This document shows, one piece after another, positions 61,234-64,000 of a stretch of DNA of 64,000 nt. Every line of letters begins with the position of its first letter. Within the stretch, counting starts at the first letter, position 1. A program made the translations under genes and the position numbers. The DNA comes from Nonomuraea sp. SYSU D8015 (GTDB taxonomy: Bacteria > Actinomycetota > Actinomycetes > Streptosporangiales > Streptosporangiaceae): NCBI RefSeq assembly GCF_008065375.1, contig NZ_VJYI01000002.1:124001-188000 (forward strand), written 5' to 3'. The notes under the pieces were generated by a model, which saw only the letters and a list, made by a program, of their open reading frames with translations, was not told the origin of the DNA and made no database searches.

Positions 61234-62150
61234 GCCTGCGACTCTAACGCCCTTTCCGTGGCCGTCTTTTCCGGCGCTGCGGCTTCTTCCCGCGCGGCTG
61301 CCCTTTCCGGCACGGCCACCGCCACCAGGCTGAGCGCGAGCAGCACGAGCCCGGCGATCGAGACCGGCGTCAGCCGCTCCCCGAGGACCACGAGGCCGAG
61401 CAGCGCGGCGACGGCCGGCTCGGTCAGCGCCAGGGTGGCGGCCGTGGCCACCGGGGTGGTCCGCAGGCCCCGGCCGTACAGGAAGTAGGACAGAGTCGTC
61501 GTGCCGAGCCCGAGGTAGAGCACGGCGATCAGTCCTCGCGGCTCCGCCAGCCAGCCGACGCCGTGGAGGAGAAGAACAGGCAGCATGATCACGGCTGCCC
61601 CGGCGAACATGACTCCCATGACGGCCTCGGAGCGCGCCCCTTCGCCGATCGCCCGGGCAGCCACGACCACGTAGAACGCGTACAGCAGCCCGCCGAGGAG
61701 CGCGAACAGGACCCCGGACACCACCTGACCGCCTGCCTGGGCCCCGCCGCCCACGATCAGCGCCGCGCACCCGCAGATGGCCGCCGTCGTGGCCACGGCC
61801 CACCGCCCGCTCGGCCGCCGCCCGTCCAGCAGCCAGGACAGCACTCCCGTGAAGACCGGCCCGCTGCCGATGGCCACCACGGTGCCGATGGCGACGCCGG
61901 TGCGCGCGACCGCGGCGAAGAAGCACAGCTGGTACGCGGCCACCGCCACGGCGCCCAGCAGCAGGCCCGGCCTGATCGCCCGCCTGAGTCCCGCCCCGGC
62001 GAACACCGCAAGGGCCGCGCCTCCGATGACGAGCCGGGCGGCGGCGAGGGCGACGGAGTCGGCGGAGACGAGCAGCCCCGCGGTGCCGGCCGTGCCCCAG
62101 AGCACGGATGCGGCGATGACGGCAAGAGGTCCGTTCTTCACACCGACCAT
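61230..62150 (-). CDS. EamA/DMT-family exporter
   Basis: 306 residues with ten membrane helices in two EamA repeats: AASVLWGTAGTAGLL at the start and VLYLGLGTTTLSYFLYGRGL in the second. Drug/metabolite exporter of the inner membrane; substrate unknown. ATG 62150 lies within a palindrome TTGTCTGACAA, the probable operator of the FCD regulator. Confidence 0.88.
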   Translation of the reverse strand: MVGVKNGPLAVIAASVLWGTAGTAGLLVSADSVALAAARLVIGGAALAVFAGAGLRRAIRPGLLLGAVAVAAYQLCFFAAVARTGVAIGTVVAIGSGPVFTGVLSWLLDGRRPSGRWAVATTAAICGCAALIVGGGAQAGGQVVSGVLFALLGGLLYAFYVVVAARAIGEGARSEAVMGVMFAGAAVIMLPVLLLHGVGWLAEPRGLIAVLYLGLGTTTLSYFLYGRGLRTTPVATAATLALTEPAVAALLGLVVLGERLTPVSIAGLVLLALSLVAVAVPERAAAREEAAAPEKTATERALESQA

Positions 62151-62168
62151 TGTCTGACAACTAGACAA
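62150..62168. promoter_or_regulatory. Probable operator of the GntR/FCD regulator
   Basis: TTGTC-T-GACAA (62150-62160) is a perfect palindrome with one central base; GACAA recurs at 62164-62168 after CTA. It overlaps the start codon of the EamA gene. FCD-type regulators bind short palindromes of this form. Confidence 0.5.
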
Positions 62169-62280
62169 CATGCGTCCAGTGTATTTGATGACACCGCGCA
62201 CTTCGGCGAGGGTCTTCTGGAGAAAGGAGGGCCGTGCCGGCGGCTCCACACCGGCCGGCCTGCGACGGAGCGAGACGCGT

Positions 62281-62658
62281 CTAGACGATCTCTTCCAGCA
62301 ACTGGTCGATCGTCCGCGCGGCGGGGGCGGCCACGTCGCCGGCGTAGTCGTCGAGCACGGCGAGCGCGTCGTGGATGTCCGGAAGGCTCTTGCGGGGCAG
62401 CGCGAGGATCGTCTCGTCCTCGACGGTGATCGATCCCTCCACCTGGAAGGCCGTGGAGCCGGCGGCGATGGAGACCTCGAAACGAACCTCGCGGCCGTCG
62501 GGCAGGGTGAAGGTGGCGCCGACGCGGGCTCCCGCGGGCGGGAGGAAATAGGAGAAACGCTCGCTTCGCACGAAGGGATGGCGTAAGTCAGCGAGAAGCT
62601 CCGACGACCGGTTCAAGGCCGCCAGCAGCCCGGCCGCGGCCAGACTCTCGCTGTCCAC
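62281..62658 (-). CDS. Hypothetical protein
   Basis: 125 residues from GTG 62658. N-terminal helices (LAAALNRSSELLADLRHPFV), a central beta region (GATFTLPDGREVRFEVSIAA) and C-terminal helix (ARTIDQLLEEIV). Acidic, soluble, no domain recognised. Codon use (GC-rich third positions) supports a real gene; no partner is evident. About 120 bases of the flank towards the EamA gene hold no gene. Confidence 0.65.
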   Translation of the reverse strand: MDSESLAAAGLLAALNRSSELLADLRHPFVRSERFSYFLPPAGARVGATFTLPDGREVRFEVSIAAGSTAFQVEGSITVEDETILALPRKSLPDIHDALAVLDDYAGDVAAPAARTIDQLLEEIV

Positions 62659-62716
62659 CCAAGAAAGGGTAGATCAGCGGGCCACCCCCTGGCCATGGAT
62701 CGGCGTCAGTCAGTGG

Positions 62717-63220
62717 TCAGTCGGTGGCGAGCCGGGCGTGCCGCTCCACGTCGTAACGGACGCCGTCGTGGCGCAGCTTGCCCCGCTCGATGCCCTCCGG
62801 CCGGAACCCCGCCTTGGTGGCGACCCTGCACGAGGCCGGATTGTTCGTACGATGCCCCAGCTCGAGCCGGTAGAGCCCGCGCTCGTCGAACGCCCACCGG
62901 ACCAGCTTCTCGGTGGCCGCCACCGCGATCCCGCGCCCCCTGGCCTCCGGCACGACCCAGTAGGACACCCAACCGGTGTCATGCGTGTCGATCTTCGTCA
63001 CCGCCACGTTCCCGACCACCCGCTCGCCACCCGCACCGTCGATCACCACGGCGAAGGCGTGGCCGGCCCCCTCCCATGAGGCGATCCACCCGCGGGCGTC
63101 CTTCAGCGTGATGATCGGCCAGGCCGCCTGCCGCCGCAGATCGGGGGCTTGGAAGGCGTCGAGCACGGCCGGCGCGTCGCTGTCGCGCCACTCTCGCAGC
63201 CGGACGTTCACAGAGATCAC
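62717..63220 (-). CDS. GNAT-family N-acetyltransferase (RimJ/RimL type)
   Basis: 167 residues from GTG 63220 (GTG 63211 is possible). VRLREWRDSDAPAVLDAF at the start, acetyl-CoA loop VVPEARGRGIAVAATEKLV, RLELGHRTNNPASCRVATKA and GFRPEG at the end: the RimL-like subgroup. Substrate (protein N-terminus or small molecule) unknown. Confidence 0.9.
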   Translation of the reverse strand: MISVNVRLREWRDSDAPAVLDAFQAPDLRRQAAWPIITLKDARGWIASWEGAGHAFAVVIDGAGGERVVGNVAVTKIDTHDTGWVSYWVVPEARGRGIAVAATEKLVRWAFDERGLYRLELGHRTNNPASCRVATKAGFRPEGIERGKLRHDGVRYDVERHARLATD

Positions 63221-63231
63221 ATTGCCCGAGA

Positions 63232-63612
63232 TTACCCTGGATGCACCTGCTGTCTGAGTTGCCCGATCTCGTGGGTGGCCTCGAAGTCGTCGACCAGTTG
63301 CTGGGGCGCGGTCAGGCACCACGCCTCGGCCACGAGCTCGAACAACTCGTCGGCCTCGATGCGGTCGAGATGCACCACCACCCACCCGAACCGCCCGGCG
63401 GTGAACTGCACCTCGAACACCTCGGGCCGCTCGGCGACCAGCGCGATCTGCTCCTCGATCGTGGCCTTGAGCCCGACGGTCTCGGTGGCCTCCCAGAGAT
63501 AGCCGAACCCCTTGCCGCGCACCTTGAGGCCGATCCACTCGCCGCCGTGGCTCATCTTGACCTCGGGCAGCTCGTCCAGCATCGCCAGGAACTCATCGAC
63601 GCTCACACCCAT
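63232..63612 (-). CDS. MmcQ/YjbR-family protein
   Basis: 126 residues from ATG 63612. Compact alpha/beta protein with SHGGEWIGLKVRGKGFGYLW and GRFGWVVVHLDRIEADELFE, and C-terminal LVAEAWCLTAPQQLVDDFE. The YjbR family is a DNA-binding-like double-wing fold with no settled function. 11 bases downstream of it begins the GNAT gene on the same strand (reading from right to left), so they may be co-transcribed. Confidence 0.85.
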   Translation of the reverse strand: MGVSVDEFLAMLDELPEVKMSHGGEWIGLKVRGKGFGYLWEATETVGLKATIEEQIALVAERPEVFEVQFTAGRFGWVVVHLDRIEADELFELVAEAWCLTAPQQLVDDFEATHEIGQLRQQVHPG

Positions 63613-63730
63613 GCCGCCTGTGTACCAGACCCGGCCGACACTTCCCACTTCGCCCGTCGGCCCCCATGGCGTTCCGGCTAACGTGAGGCCCGGGCGAGAG
63701 AACGCCCGCTGCCGACTGTTGAGGAATCTG

Positions 63731-64000
63731 GTGGCCGACACACGTACCAAACTGCTCGACGCCGCGCTGGAAACGCTCAGGAAACACGGCATCGCGGGCG
63801 CCTCCGCCCGCACCATCGCCGCCGCGGCAGGCGTCAACCAGGCCCTCGTGTTCTACCACTTCGGCAGCGTCGACCAGCTCCTCGCCGCCGCCTGCGAGCA
63901 TGGCTCGCAGCAGCGCATCGCCCTCTACCGTGACCGCTTCGCCGCCGTGACCTCGCTCCGCGAGCTTCTCGACCTGGGCCGCGCGCTGCACGCCGAGGAA
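63731..64000 (+). CDS. TetR-family regulator, partial (C-terminus beyond window)
   Basis: 90 codons to the edge from GTG 63731 (SD GAGGAAT). TetR HTH: TRTKLLDAALETLRKHGIAG, ASARTIAAAAGVNQALVFYH, FGSVDQLLAAACEH. The ligand domain is cut off. Divergent from the MmcQ gene with a 118-base gap. Confidence 0.9.
   Translation, partial: MADTRTKLLDAALETLRKHGIAGASARTIAAAAGVNQALVFYHFGSVDQLLAAACEHGSQQRIALYRDRFAAVTSLRELLDLGRALHAEE

Overview
The window is high-GC DNA (tight ATGA/GTGA gene overlaps, GTG and TTG starts, GC-rich third codon positions) from a filamentous actinomycete. The SLP1/pSAM2-type element in tRNA-Tyr, the yajQ-htpX-nuo-kor gene order, long RmlA and Xre/TPR regulators fit Streptomycetales or Streptosporangiales; I cannot name the species. 

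Left part, 1 to about 12100: an integrated actinomycete conjugative element, running off the left edge. Its core is a GntR/KorSA-like repressor, a Pra-like activator, an FtsK-type transfer ATPase, a rolling-circle (HUH) initiator, an excisionase-like HTH protein and a tyrosine integrase, mostly overlapping by 1 to 4 bases. The integrase points at the 3' end of a tRNA-Tyr(GTA) gene (12037-12121), the site type used by SLP1. The far end carries lower-GC cargo: an N-6 DNA methylase with a specificity-like C-terminal domain and a GHKL ATPase cut by the window edge, a probable defence or modification module. 

Middle, 12122 to 35392: chromosomal backbone. YajQ, a NUDIX hydrolase, a beta-helix-like membrane protein and HtpX are followed by a complex I cluster on the minus strand with nuoA, B, C, H, I, J, K, L, M and N but no D, E, F or G. 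Downstream lie korA and korB, a 2-oxoacid:ferredoxin oxidoreductase, suggesting a ferredoxin-linked complex I. The nuo cluster is odd: NuoI, NuoJ and NuoK have long disordered tails built on tandem repeats, NuoM has a disordered loop, nuoL-nuoM and nuoA-nuoB are separated by tandem repeats, and a Ser/Thr kinase plus an unknown membrane protein split nuoH from nuoI. The 139-base gap between kinase and nuoI holds four DnaA-box-like 9-mers on one strand at helical spacing. 

Right-centre, 35393 to 59931: a Wzx/Wzy-type surface polysaccharide locus: WbaP-type initiating transferase, rmlA/B/C/D for dTDP-L-rhamnose, a second RmlC-like protein, flippase, O-antigen polymerase, two Wzz-like proteins without a tyrosine kinase, several glycosyltransferases (one a two-enzyme fusion), a WecG/TagA enzyme and a co-translated cassette of C-methyltransferase, sugar nucleotidyltransferase, PIG-L deacetylase, epimerase, M28-like DUF4910 protein and an internally duplicated cysteine protein. 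Decayed deacetylase and acetyltransferase fragments mark its left border. 

Right end, 60203 to 64000: small housekeeping genes: a conserved unknown, a FadR-type GntR regulator coupled to an EamA exporter with a likely operator, a GNAT enzyme, an MmcQ/YjbR protein and the start of a TetR regulator.
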